Position numbers and translations under genes: made by a program
Notes under the pieces: generated by a model
Database searches by the model: none
The model's input: the letters and a program-made list of their open reading frames with translations, nothing else
What the model was told of the DNA's origin: nothing
Origin: Symbiodinium natans
Lineage: Eukaryota > Sar > Dinophyceae > Suessiales > Symbiodiniaceae
Length of the DNA stretch: 64,000 nucleotides
NCBI GenBank assembly: GCA_905221605.1
Contig: CAJNDS010000311.1
Location: 65,001-129,000 of the forward strand
Direction: 5' to 3'
Shown here: positions 24,420 through 36,293 of the stretch, piece by piece
How positions within the stretch are numbered: position 1 is the stretch's first letter
Layout of the letters: every line of letters begins with the position of its first letter

Positions 24420-25760
24420 GGAAGAAGGAAGAAGGGTAAAAGGAGGGAAAGCACGGGGAGATGATTTTGTTTGATGCCACTCTCTCTGCTTTCCCTTGAC
24501 GAAAACGGGGGGAAGAAGAAGCACAAATGAAAGTGACGCCCCTTCAATTCCTCTCTGAGTGGAACCACAAGAAGCTAACGAAAGCACAGGACAAGAGAAT
24601 GTGCAAGTCAAGTAACAAGAAAGAGGACGGAAATTCTTCCGCCCATCTTTCCTCCCCTTGCTGGGAATGTATATGTGTTCCTGTTTCTCTGTTCCTTCCA
24701 CACGTATCTAACAAGAGTCCGGAAAAGACAAGAAGTGCGCAAAATATACACAAAACGAGTATATTCAATATTTGCTAATCATGACAGGGTAATTTAGTAA
24801 TTCCCCTTTGGTTATTTGCGAAATCCTGAAAGCAGCAAAACGCAAAGGAAGCAACGGATATAGGAAATGCAATACGAGCAGCCTGCACGAAGTCCGTGAA
24901 AGATGGAAGAGGAGACAGCACATTTGCAATGTAACTCTTCAGAACTCACGTGTCCTGAAGGTTAATGGTCGAGGAAGCAAGAAGGTATTGACCCCACAGA
25001 ATGAAACGGGATCCCTCTGCCTTTTGTTCCACGTGTGAGAAGAAGCCAAGAAGAGATGAATGGAGGAGAGGGAGGAAACGGGTAAGAAAAAGGAGACGCT
25101 GGCAATTCGTCCTCCATTCGCGTTTACTTGTCCAGCGGAAGGAGGCAGTCCGCGAGAGAGCCCACCTATGCCCACTTCAATGCCTTCCCGAACAACCCGA
25201 AGGGATAGGCAGCAAAAAGGGAAGATGATGGCGTGGTAGGGGAATGCCTTGTTTCATTGTTTCATATTGTTTCACTTTCTTCTCCTGACTCTTTTTTCCT
25301 TTCCTGTTCAATTCGCAAAGGGGACAAGGCGTCTGTCCTCGCTTCCCATTCTGTCCCTCCCCCTCTCATTGCCCCCGCCCCTTCCACTGGTGTGTTGAAA
25401 AGCGAAACCAATTGGGAGAAACAGAGGAAGAGAGGAGAGGGAGGACCTTTGAAGGAGAAAAAGTTGAAGCAAACAAAGATAAAGGGTCAGAAACGACAAG
25501 GAAACACTTTTGCCTTAAACAGGTATAAATCAAAGACAGACGACACACGTAGAAGACCTCTTTGCCTTTATCATACCTTCTCCTGTTCCTCTGTAGTGAA
25601 AGGAGTCTGAAAGGAGAGAGAAAGGTGGGGGACCCCATTGCTCATTCTACGTTTTCTGAGAAGAAAAGGCAGAAAAAGAGATGGGAACGGGGGGGCAGGA
25701 CGGATGCAGCCCTTCCGCACTCTTAGAAGAGCAAAATCAGAAGGACGAAGGTAAATAGTT
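24420..25760. repeat. Purine-rich low-complexity tract
   Basis: Much of the plus strand consists of GGAAG, GAAAGG and AAGAAG-like words with shorter pyrimidine-rich patches (for example about 25250-25390). No exon is recognisable. Confidence 0.4.
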
Positions 25761-27085
25761 TTTTCGGGTTAGTTACATCGGACAGTGAGTGCATATTCGC
25801 GATTCGGATTTGTGCAGGGTCTATGTACAGTTTCACTAGTATTACGACAAATAGCCTGACAATGCTTTATGTCTATGTAATGAAAAGGCAGTATCTTCTC
25901 ACATGCATGTACAGGTAAACACACACACACAGGAGGGCCCGTCATGTCATACCTAAACGGTCCATGCCACGTACCCCTCTAGCCTCCCATAGTACTGTAG
26001 CGTCCTGCCAGGCCAAAAGCAAGGCCAAAAGCAGAAGCAAAGGCTTCAGTCTTTGAGGCTTTAGTTCCCCACTCCGGCAACTTCTGAAGCTGCGAGTGGC
26101 GCTAGTCTCGGTTCGGAAGAGGCCGGCGAGGCCTCAGTGACAAGGCGCAGCAACACTCGGAATGCTTGGAATCCGCAAATCGCCAAACGAAGCCAATCGA
26201 AGCCATTTGTTGCCACCGTCAACACCTCCCCTCCCGAGCCGACTTGCAGAATGGTGCGAGTCAACACACGTGACACAAGTGACAGTGCTTGCGGGGGGCT
26301 TGTGATCGCAATTCTTCTCCTCCGCTGTGCTATCGCAATCCTGAGTGGCCATTGGCGTTTCTCGCCGAACAAACAGGGACTCGGACGTCCCTGCCTTCGC
26401 CAGAAACATTGGGAGCCATTTGGGAGCTTGCTGCATTCTAGCCCAGTAGGTCCAGGGCAACTGAGTGCAGTTGGAGATTTTTGGAGTTAGGTCTTGGCTG
26501 GTGTCTTACAGATGCAGCCTTCGATGCCCTGTTGGAAGAGGCTTGCGCATGCTTCCAAGCACTTCGAATTTGGGATAGGGTGTTGAATGTCAGCTGTGCT
26601 TCAGGCTGCAGGCACATCTGCAGAGGACACCGACCTGGCATTGTTGGAAGTTTGTTCATCACAGCAGTTGTGCGCTGAGTGCATCGATTCGCAAAGCCAA
26701 TCGGGAGGATCCCCCCGTGCGCAGGAAGTGGGTCGGAATCTCTGTGTCCTTAGGTTTGTTCTCGCCGTGTTCGCACCTCAATTGAGTTGCGGCGTCCGAG
26801 TCTGGTCACAGATTGGTCGTGTTTGTCCAGGCGCTGCCAAGCCTGCTGAAAGTGGCTGACCTTGGTGAGGCACCTGAGCTCTTCATTAGCCGACTTCGGG
26901 TGAAAATGCAGCCGACCCCAGTTTTGAACCTTGGAGTATGGAATTTTGCGGCCCCAGAACTTGGAATTGTGGAACGTGGTATGCGGCCGCCTGGAGTGAC
27001 TGTTGGGTCTCAAGACGTCTGGAATTCTGGAAGGAGGGGCTGGGCTCCCAAATCTTGGAGTTCAGAGGTGCAGAAAGCAGAGGGC
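25761..27085. other. No recognised gene
   Basis: Contains a short CA run near 25920-25932 and several open frames without family features. DAAFDALLEEACACFQALRI near 26514-26573 is a helix-like candidate exon that I cannot assign. Confidence 0.25.
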
Positions 27086-27104
27086 GGGGGGGGGGGGGGG
27101 GGAG
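27086..27104. repeat. Poly-G tract
   Basis: A run of guanines, only lightly interrupted, directly precedes the 31-bp tandem array. Confidence 0.85.
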
Positions 27105-27126
27105 GGGAATTGGGCTGGACCCCAAA

Positions 27127-27378
27127 TTCAAGAAATCGAGAGGCTGGATTTCTTAAATTTAAGAAATCGAGGGGCTGGATTTCTTCAATTTAAGCAATCG
27201 AGCGGCTGGATGTCTTAAACTTAAGAAATCGAGGGGCTGGATTTCTTAAATTTAAGAGATCGAGGGGCTGGGTTTCTTAAATGTAAGACATCGAGGGGCT
27301 GGATTTCTTAAATTTAAGACATCGAGGGGCTGGATTTCTTAAATTTAAGAAATCGAGGGCTGAGTTTCTTATTTGAGG
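27127..27378. repeat. 31-bp tandem array with palindromic junctions
   Basis: About eight units of 31 bp have the form AAGAAATCGAGGGGCTGGAT plus TTCTTAAATTT. Where one unit meets the next, the 20 bases ATTTCTTAAATTTAAGAAAT form a perfect palindrome. Unit-to-unit differences are a few substitutions each (GAAATC, GCAATC, GACATC, GAGATC). Confidence 0.85.
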
Positions 27379-27737
27379 GGGGGGAGACTTTTCATTCGGC
27401 GGTTGCCGAAGACAACCAAATTTAAGAAATTCAGGGCCCAGGATGAGGGTACCCTCGATTTCTTAATTTAGTCTTGCTCTCAATTTTCGCATTTTAATCC
27501 GGGATCCAGCCGCGAGCATGCTCGTTTCTTAATCCAAAGATTTCTTAATCAGTGCTGTCACTGTACCCATAAACTAATATTGCTTGGTACCCTTATTTCA
27601 ACATGCCACGATGACCACAAACACGCATACATATGTGTCTCGGGCTGCCACCACCCCCCCTCCCCCCCACAACCTCCCATGGTATCCCCCCCCCCATCCT
27701 TTTTTTGGATCCCTACCCCCACGCCCCCCTGTGGTGT

Positions 27738-28000
27738 GGGTGTGGTTGGGGGGTTTAGGGCGGTTAGGGTTTAACATCCAAGGTTTAGGGTTTAGGGTTC
27801 GGGATTTAGGGTCAAAGGCGTGGTGTGATGTGGGGGTTGGGCTTAGGATTTGGGGTTGAAGGTTGAAGAGACCGGCCGCCCGTGCTACCCCTGCGCCCCT
27901 CCTCCTGTGGTGTGGGTGTGGTTGGGAGTTAGGTTTAGGGGCTTAAGGTTTAAGGTCTAGGGTTTTACAGAAGTTTAGGGTTTAAGGTTTAGCCCCCCCC
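27738..28000. repeat. Degenerate TTTAGGG-like (telomere-type) tract
   Basis: GGTTTAGGGTTTAGGGTT and related words (GATTTAGGG, GTTTAAGG, GGTTTAGGG) are spread through the tract, mixed with GT-rich words. TTTAGGG is the telomere repeat known for plants and reported for dinoflagellates. The tract is too degenerate to be an active telomere; an interstitial relic is likely. Confidence 0.6.
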
Positions 28001-28930
28001 TGCCTGTGCTGTGAATGGGGGTTGGCGTTTGGGGTTGAGAAGGTGTACGATTTAAGGGTTCAGGGTGTACACTATAAGTTTATAAAAATACTGGTGTCTT
28101 TTGGAAATTTCCTTTGCGCTATTTCGTTGCACTTTCGACGTGCCTCGAGTTCTTGTGCTTTTGCGAGATTCCGCAGGATCTCTGCGGACCACACCCAGAG
28201 GCCCATTGGGAGGGAGGAAAGAATTGATATGCGGAGGAAAAGTTGCTCGCCTTCTTCTTCTCTTGAGAATGAATGATCTGCCCCCCCCCCCCCCTCTTTT
28301 TTGTTGCCGCATTGTGTTATTGAAAGTCTGAGTTGTTTTTTTCGGAGGCTTTGAGGGCTGCCTTCAAGACGCTCGGGGCGCAGAGCACCTGCTCCAAGGA
28401 CATTTCGTTGTCTCTCTCTCAGATCGCGTGATGCCGGGTTGAAGTGCTTCGGGCTCTCGTGAAATACTGCGTTGGACTGCGCAGGAGCGATTCAAGCAAC
28501 TGGCGACAGGACCCTGGCCTCAGACCTGTAACGGTGTATCCAAGAAAGGGTGTGCCTATGTCCAACATGTACTGCGCAGCATTGTACGTTTACAGCAGAA
28601 TTCGGCAGACATAAGGCGTTGCCTGCATCCAGATCCTAACGAACTCAGGGAGGTCTGAAACAAGATGCTCTTCATGCATGGGACGGCTTGCTTCTGTGGG
28701 GTGCCTGCAAAAGACATGCATTGTGTCAACTTGCTCTGTTCAACACACCTCCGATCTTGCACGGGGCTGTGTTGTAGTTGTCTGTTGCCCTTGAGCTTTT
28801 TTCAGTCTGCCACTATTGCAGGACGACCCAATCTGACAGTTGGTTGTGAAATTACTCTAGGAATGGTTGGTTTCGATATGCGTAGTGGCCGTAGGCATGC
28901 TCTGGCTAAACTCAGCAATGCGACCATGTC
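28001..28930. other. No recognised gene
   Basis: Holds a C-tract near 28280-28293. No domain is recognisable. Confidence 0.3.
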
Positions 28931-28972
28931 ACGGTCCTCCCAGTCGTGGGGAGGGTCTTCGCGCAACGCGAG

Positions 28973-29037
28973 GCCATGATGGTGGGCTGACGGAAGCGGA
29001 CGTGGATGATTTGTTTATGTCACTTGAACAAACTGGG
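28973..29037 (+). CDS. Possible exon, unknown family (partial)
   Basis: The plus strand reads DGGLTEADVDDLFMSLEQTG and ends at GGTAAGG, a good GT donor. The sequence is compact, acidic and helix-like, resembling part of an EF-hand or protein-interaction helix. Partner exons were not identified. Confidence 0.35.
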
Positions 29038-29067
29038 TAAGGCATCTGGAATGCAGACCCGTTCTGC

Positions 29068-29085
29068 GGCTGCTGCTGCTGCTGC

Positions 29086-29147
<62 letters not shown>
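29068..29147. repeat. (CTG)n trinucleotide tract
   Basis: About 26 CTG/TGC units, interrupted once by CTCTG near 29085 and once by GTTGC at the end. It reads as poly-Leu, poly-Cys or poly-Ala on one strand and poly-Gln, poly-Ser or poly-Ala on the other. The open frames across it are a consequence of the repeat. Confidence 0.95.
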
Positions 29148-29150
<3 letters not shown>

Positions 29151-31980
29151 ACAACTCCGTGTCACAAGGCTGTGTGGAGCATCTCCACAACGTGTTGCCA
29201 CCGACACGCTGGTTGATGGCTTGGTGGATTGTATTTGCCAGCCGAAGGCAACTTGACAGACTGCAGCAACATGTGACTGTAGCTGGTGCTTGCATATGCA
29301 GATGCTCATCCTACACAGTGTCGAGACATGGTGGTCAACTGAGGCACACGTGCATAAGGCCATATTGGGCCAGAGCCGCTTGTTTCTCCCGGGATAAGGT
29401 CAGGACATGATGCAACATGTTTCGTGTGCGTTTCGTGTTGTTCTTGCAACTGTCAGTACATGTCGAAACTAGCGACTAGTGGCTTCTTCACGTGCCCCAT
29501 GATCCAAAGTGATCCACGTCTCGCTTGCCGCACAAAAAGCCTGCAAACGACACGCTCAGCAATTTGAACGGAGAAGGTCAGCCTCGGTACGGACTTGCTG
29601 TGTCAACCTCTGCCGTAGCGGCTCCGAAGCCGGGCGCAGCGCTTGTGCCATGCGCTTCGCGAGCTTCGCGGTGCTGCCAGGCCAGCATTCAGTCGCAGTG
29701 CAGCGCAGATGGCACAGTGTGTTTTTGCTCGGGCGCTGTCCTCTACCCTGCTCTCAGTTGCAGCCACTGGCCTGCTCCTGCAAAACGGGCCCTTGAATGC
29801 CTTGGACTTGGCGACCTGATGCTAGCAAGCAGCTAGCAAGCACCGTGTCGCGTCTTCTGCCAATGCAAGGCCCCGGCAGTAGCTGGCCATGGAAGTGACT
29901 TGGTTAGATTGACAAGGAGCCTGAACAAGTACCGTTCCACAGTTTCTGTTCCTAGGCCGCGTCTTGACAATGGAGCAGTGCTTGTCTCAGACCCGTGGCA
30001 TTCGTAGGGGAGTGCTCAGCCACACCAGGGCACCAAAGTATGAGAAAGCTTCGTGAGAGAGGGAGAGAGAGTTCACTCACCGGTTTTGAGGTGGCGCTCG
30101 CAGCGCCAGGCGGGGGCTTACAGAGACAGTATGCGTAGGAAGTTGTTCAAGATAGAAACTGTACAGTCGGGGATTTAGGGATATGAGGATGGACCCTGGA
30201 AAGGATCCTGAATCTTCTTCCCCTATAGAACATCCCCCCATATACCTTATGTAGTTAATCCGTATGTACCTTTGTAGCCTCTGCATGTCCCTTCAGGTCC
30301 CTCAGAAGAGTCCCTCATGTAGCCCCTTGAGTGGAAGGCCTCGGCATCTTCCCTGAGCCAGGTGGCAAGGTGGAGGCCTTGACTTCTTTGCCGTCTTCCA
30401 TTGTGTTCCCTTTCCTAGCCGTCGTGAGTCATGCCTCTACAAATGCCTGAGGTCGTCACTTACGGAATATCGCCGGAACTTGAAGATGAGCTTACACCGA
30501 CACCGCGCGACACTGACAACATATGCTGTCTGTGCGTTTTGTATCTTTGTGTGTTACAAGGCATGCATGTGGACAAGACCAAGCTGAGTGGTCCTGCCCT
30601 CCTGCGCTAATTTGGGGTCGTTTCGAGGTGGAGTGGTAGAGGCTCAGTTTGTGTAACATTTGACATGCTTCATGCCAGATGTTCGACCTCGGAAACTCGC
30701 TGCAACTGCACTTGGGACTGCAGTTGGACTATCGAAGCATATATGTTTGGTCGCATGTCTCTAGCAATTTGAATTATGGGAAGCTCTGAGGATCTGTGGC
30801 ATTTGCATCAACCTGTCGCTGGTGGCCTGCATGATGTGCGCCCGCAAGTTTGGTTTGTCAATTTTTGCAATTTGCTCTCGTGTCTACTCATGTTTACTGT
30901 GTGGTCTTGGACATCTACAGAGATTCAGTTTTTGCTGCAGCATCGAGAGCTCAAACAGCACGTGCAGTCCTTCGGAAGTAGGCTGAGTGTTGCTTTGCAC
31001 GTGCCAATGCTTGTAGCTCTGAAGTCTTACAAAGTTCATTAAAGTCCGTCACGACGAAAATCAAGTCTAGTATCTCGTAGATCCACTCCTTCGTGTACTG
31101 CTTCAGCCACACGGTGATGCGTGGTCATGGAGCTGATGCAGATGGGTGCCAAGGCACAGCGGGTTGGAGCCAGTTTACAGGTCCGCTTGTCGTGGTGGGC
31201 AGACTAAGCAAAGCAACACATCACCCATCCCCATGCATGCCAATCCAGCACCATGAACAGCAAGATCTTCTCCGGAAATGTCAGGCATCGCTGAAGCGAG
31301 GTACACTCCATTACACTCCCAACGCGCTGCTGTCCGCCGCACATTTTTTCATGTCACCGCTGGGAGCATCAAGCTGATCAGGCTTGGCTCCCGGGCCGCT
31401 GCTGTGGCTCTGCATTGGGATTTCCCTGTCCGACCCTTCAGTCTTGCGAAAGCTTGCGTCCGCAAACGGCCCAGATGTTCCACCTTAAAGGTGGGGAGCG
31501 GAGGCTGCTGGAGGCATCACTCAGGATGAGCAACTGCTCATTTCCGATGGCTTGTCGCTGGGTTGCGATATGTTGCGATGGCAGAGAAGTGTTGCTAGTG
31601 TCTCAGGCCTGCAGGCCGGGTTTTCTTCCATCGTCTCGTGTGAAATGAGGTGGCATCGAGACCAGCGAAAATCCATGACGTTGGTGCTGCCTGCTTGTGC
31701 CTTTCATGATTTCCTTTGCGCCTGCAGTTTGCCAGGAAGCATCGTGCTACTACACCACCATGGAGGGTATGCCCAGGGCTTATATCCATTCATAGCCCTA
31801 CCAGGTCCTACTGCCCTGCCATATATTATATATTCTCATAACGGCTCAGGCTTGATTTCGTTGCAAGAGATTCCTGCAAGGCCCTTCGGCTGCCAGTACA
31901 ACAGAGCCTCTTATCCCTCGTACCAGAATGATTTCCAGCGGCGAGCAGAGTGCGAACCCCATTTGTCTGCAGTCCATGTT
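29148..31980. other. No firmly recognised gene
   Basis: Weak candidates on the plus strand are MPLQMPEVVTYGISPELEDE from an ATG at 30431, and a hydrophobic segment ALRICGICINLSLVACMMCA near 30784-30843. Either could be an early exon of the downstream leucine-rich-repeat gene, but no splice chain can be shown. Confidence 0.3.
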
Positions 31981-34260
31981 GTGCACTGCGCAAGTGCAAC
32001 TGGCTTCATGCTAAGGAAGACTGCGTTGCTGGAGCTGTACAACTCCTGCGGAGGCAAGAGACAGCAATCGACAGCAATCAGCAATCCTTCAAGCTTTTGC
32101 AGCCCGTCCTGATGCCTCTAACAGGTGATTTTTGGCGGTCGCGGGACAACTGGAACGGAGAAAGCCTGGCTCATTGTTTCATGGGCTGTCACCCCAAACT
32201 CATTCTTTCATTCCGCTTCTCGTTCCAAGCGCTTAGCTTTGGAGTTGCCAGCACAAGTCTGGCTCCCCTGGGCCAGGAATTGGACCCTTGCTGGGACTAC
32301 TGGTACGGGGTCACCTGCAACGAGCACGGGTATGCTCGGGCCCAAGCTGCAGACACTTTTCAGTCACGCAAAGAAGTCGTTTTTTCTGATGAGATGTGCG
32401 TCTCAGCTGCTTCGATGCCTGTTATGGAATGCCTATGGAAGCAATCTGAGCAATCTGTGCCACCCCCCTCGCAGCACCAGACCACAGGTCATCAAGCTCG
32501 AGCTGTCGGACAACAGGGTCAGAGGGCCTCTACCGTCTGCCTTAGGCTCGGCCTTTTTGCGTAGCCATTCTGGCCATTCTCTCACGCCACCAGATCACGG
32601 AGTACTTGCCATCTTCTGTGACTGTAAGTTTTTGGCTTCGGAAGGCGCATTGACGTCCCTGATTACATTGGACCTCTCTTCAACCGAGCCAGAGTACCAT
32701 ATGCGCCTTGGCCAAAAGTCACATCACTAGTTGCTTCAGGTGGGAGACTGTCAAGCGTGACAAAAGCAAGGCATCCGAACGAGGAAATGAATCGAGTGGA
32801 AGGGCAGCGACCTTAGTGTTTTTGGTCTGTACACTGATGAGCGTATAGTTTCTGATTGGCAAAGTCTGGCTTGGCCAGCGCAATCGACAGATTTTGATGT
32901 CAGGTCAATGCCCTCCCTCGCCATGTGTTTCCAATTGGAAGAGATTGAGGCTGGACTCAGGATTGTCCACAGAAATTCAGTGGCCACAGCTTGCTTGCAG
33001 GTTTCTGGCAATCTCATACTCAAGTTGCCAGATGCCAGATGCCCAGCTTGCGATGGCCGCATGCAGTCATTTTTGCTTGTGCTCTTCAAGTGCTCTCAGA
33101 GTCCCCATGTGTTGTCAGGACTTGTATCTGAATGCAGACACGCTTCGGTCTTTGAGTGCCAGCCGCAACCAGTTGAGGCGAAGCGGGGGCATGGTGCTGT
33201 TTGTGCTGTCAGTACACACATTTAGAAGCATTCAGCTTCTGAAAGGTTGCTGCAAGACCGCAAGGGGGGGTCCTTTCTTCTTTCTTCCGGGGTAGCAAAA
33301 GCTTTGACTCTGCAATTCGAGCGGGCCGAGAGTGGAGAGTGAGGGCACCCTGGGGTCACCGATTCAAGAGATGAAGCTTGGATGGCTTTCGGTGGTAGGG
33401 CTTGAGGTTCTGGAGGGTTCTGCCTAAGATTCCGGACGAGCTCCTTATCAGTTTTTTTTGCTCATTCCTGTAATGTGTCTTCGCTGCGACAAAAACTTGC
33501 CAGGCGATGGTGAAGTATTCGTTAGTGATGTTCAGCGTGAGCATCCTGAGTGGACTTGTGCTCAGGAACATGCCGAACTATTTGCGACGATTCCAAGTGC
33601 TGGAGCCTTTGAGACGGCGTGTCCCTCCGCGGTTTCGATGCAGCCACATCTGAGGCTGCACACCCTGGAGCTGGATAACAATATGATCGAGGAGACGGTA
33701 GATGGAGAGAAACCTCCTGCACTCTTGTGCGCGTTGTCGCAGGATGAGTTTCCGGCAGATTTTGGCCAGCTCTCAAACATCCGGTGGTGCTCCCAAGCGC
33801 AGTCGCTTGACAGCTGAACAATGCTCCGATGTGCCAAGGTGGGTCCACCTGCAGTACAACCGCTTGAAGGGAACGCTGACACAGGTGCGGCAACGCATTC
33901 TGAGGGCCTCATGCGTCACGTATAGTTCTGGGTGAGGATATAGTTCCGATGACCAAGATTCAGGCTCGAAGTCTGTGCAAGATGCCTGCGCAACTGCCGA
34001 CAAATTCAGCATGCACTCTTGGCTTAGATGGCGAGGTGTTCGATGTCTCTCACAATCCGGAGCTCGCCGGTGTGATTCCAGAGCAGGTCATTGTTGATTG
34101 GTCTGCTCTTTTGTCGCAAGTGCTCACAAGTTTTGCTCATCTTGCATGTGGGCATGCCCACGGCGTTGGCCGGCTCATGACCATGCAAAATTAAGGAAAT
34201 GAGCTATTTGTCCATCCTTAACACGTCCATCTCGGGCTACATCTCCAGTCTCTGTCGCGT
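31981..34260 (+). CDS. Leucine-rich-repeat protein with plant-type LRR N-terminal cap, multi-exon
   Basis: Exons appear in the order of a plant-like LRR protein. TALLELYNSCGG (about 32021-32056), GDFWRSRDNWNGES (32123-32164) and DPCWDYWYGVTCNEHG (32283-32330) form the N-terminal LRRNT_2-like cap (ALLxLYNS...NW...DPCxxxWYGVTC). LRR-type exons follow: VIKLELSDNRVRGPLPSALG (32489-32548), LTSLITLDLSSTEP (32650-32691), VSGNLILKLPDA (33002-33037), LYLNADTLRSLSASRNQLRR (33123-33182), LRLHTLELDNNMIEE (33652-33696), FPADFGQLSNIR (33750-33785), WVHLQYNRLKGTL (33843-33881), VFDVSHNPELAGVIPEQV (34037-34090) and YLSILNTSISGYISS (34205-34249). LRR proteins bind other proteins or ligands. I saw no kinase domain or C-terminal membrane helix, and both ends are uncertain. 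Confidence 0.75.
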
Positions 34261-35438
34261 TCTCGTTCGTGCCGAGTTCCATGCAGTTTTTGCCTGTGGT
34301 GAGCTTGTCCTGCTTGCCATGCTGAGGCCTAGATGTGCCATTCTGCTGGAAATACATGTACGACACACACAAGGACTTTCTCCTGCTCCCTCAAAAGAAT
34401 GTTAGGGCAACTCGAAAAGTAACTCAAATTAAGCCTGGTGCAACGTACCCCTGGCAAGGACCTTACATGGGCCACTGTTGCCGACATTCCCGATATAGTC
34501 GGCATGTGGCTCGGGCTTCAAATTCTTGTAGCATTTCAGTGTCGCTTGCCTGGCTTGTGTCAGCTGACATGCTGGGGGGTTCATTCAGAATCTTATGGAG
34601 GGAGTGGCAAAATTGTTCAGCTGGTAGTTCACTAGAGTAGGTCATGTGCAGTACCAAGCCAAGGACGGTCGACCTGGCGCAAACCAACTTCTTTGACGAG
34701 ACGTTTGCGCGTTGAACGGGTCGTGTTAATGCTTCCATGGCCTGGCAGCAGTCCAGAGCCAATGGGCCAAGCTGCTTTGCGTTGTACATACTGGTGTAGA
34801 GTGACACGATCGCTATCGATCGCTCACGCGGTGTTATGGCATCTTGACTGCTGAACCGGTAGACGAGAGCCTGACAGCAAAACAGCTACAACTTGGCTAC
34901 AATTGACATCAAAACATCTGCGGAAGTCTTTGCTTGCTTGCTAGAACTGCTTGGAGATGCTTAGAGTCTCTGCGCCGCATTGATCCAGAGCAGGGGGGCG
35001 TCGCATCGTTGCGTCGCATTGTCTCAGGAAGCTGGGCGTGTTCATTTGAGACGAGCGGCATGGTAGCCCACAGGCAGCACAATCAGGCTGCAAAGAATGC
35101 CTTAGGTGACCGGTCATGCTGCCAAGTGCTGCAGGGCCGCGAGCTGTGCTGAGCGGTGAAAATGGAGGTATACTTCTGTGTGTAGAGTTGGTCAGCTATC
35201 AAAAATAAGGTTCCTTTTGAAGGTACCCTGCATATTAGTCTTATAGAATAGTAGCCCTAAAAGGAACCATATTTAGAGAAGTGACCATTCGTCTTACTGT
35301 GAAGGCAAACAAGACATTCTGTTCCACTGGCTCCCAGACAAGAATGTGCAAAAAAGCCACTCCCAGCCGCAAGGTCATCGTGAATCAGTGAATATTGAAG
35401 TGTCGGGTAGGCACGTGTTGCATTAACAACGAGCGTGG
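34261..35438. other. No recognised gene; contains a short inverted repeat
   Basis: No domain is visible. GGTTCCTTTT near 35209 and its reverse complement AAAAGGAACC near 35259 form a small hairpin with a 40-base loop shortly upstream of the methyltransferase start. Confidence 0.35.
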
Positions 35439-36293
35439 ATGGCTGACAGCTCAGATGAGGATCCAGAACCCGCATGCCCACCGCCAGAATGGGCTTCCGA
35501 CATCATTCAAGCCGCCCGGGCTCGGGTCGGGCAAGACGTCTACCCACCCAGTGATGACACCTTCCTGCTGCTGGAAGTGTTGCAGGAGGATGCGCCAAAG
35601 TTGCAGGCCTTAAGGCCAAAGGTTTGTCTGGAACTGGGCTGTGGCTCTGGTGCTGCAAGTGTCGGCTTGTGGGACGTCCTATGCCGCGAAGGCGGTGGAG
35701 GTCGCGCAGGCCGCGAAAGGTGTCCTTGCCTCATGCTTGCCATCGACAAGAACCCTGCAGCGCTGACATGTACAAAAGAGCTTTTCCACAGGTTCGAGGT
35801 TCCTTTGGCGGAAGTCATGCGAGCTTCAATGACAACGCGATTCTGCCGCATGGAAGCTGACATTGTGATTTGCAATCCTCCGTATGTCCCTACAGACGAC
35901 GATGAGATGCAAGGCTGCGGGATTTCAGTTTCCTGGGCAGGAGGAAAGCGAGGACGTGAGATCATCGATATCATGATGCCGGAGGTTGCCCGGGTATTGG
36001 CTCCAGAAGGCCTTTTTTATCTTGTTTGCATAGCTGAGAATGACCCTGCCGAGATTCTTGCTTTGGGGAGGTCTCTGGGGCTTGTGGCCGAAGTGGCACG
36101 GCGAGAGCAGCGAGGTATGGAGGAGCTCTTCATACTGCGATTCCACGCAGATGCGAAGTTCGGGCCGAACTCCGGAAACGCGGAGGAGATGTTATCGGCT
36201 CAAAGAGAAAAAAGGCGTCCTGTTGAGTATCGTTGGGTGTGTGAACTGAACATGCCCATCGCGGGAGACCTCGTCAGGTGCTTGATGTATTAG
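35439..36293 (+). CDS. HEMK2/MTQ2-type N5-glutamine methyltransferase (eRF1 methylation)
   Basis: The product is a class I S-adenosylmethionine-dependent methyltransferase. The family (yeast Mtq2, human HEMK2/N6AMT1) methylates the glutamine of the GGQ motif in release factor eRF1, acting with Trm112. Visible features are the PPSDDTFLLLEVL lead-in (about residues 35-48), SAM-binding motif I LELGCGSGAASVGL (66-79), the acidic-turn region LAIDKNPAA, the catalytic NPPYVPT motif (near 150) and the family SWAGGKRGREIID segment. At 284 residues it is longer than typical members (about 210-230), with an acidic N-terminal tail and a C-terminal extension after FILRF. It is uninterrupted by introns, unlike nearby genes, so it may derive from a processed transcript. 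The ATG at 35439 is the first in frame and precedes the conserved start region. Confidence 0.88.
   Translation: MADSSDEDPEPACPPPEWASDIIQAARARVGQDVYPPSDDTFLLLEVLQEDAPKLQALRPKVCLELGCGSGAASVGLWDVLCREGGGGRAGRERCPCLMLAIDKNPAALTCTKELFHRFEVPLAEVMRASMTTRFCRMEADIVICNPPYVPTDDDEMQGCGISVSWAGGKRGREIIDIMMPEVARVLAPEGLFYLVCIAENDPAEILALGRSLGLVAEVARREQRGMEELFILRFHADAKFGPNSGNAEEMLSAQREKRRPVEYRWVCELNMPIAGDLVRCLMY

Noticed and set aside
29006-29410. Frames with poly-Leu, poly-Ala or poly-Gln
   Set aside because: They result from the CTG tract; flanks show no domain.
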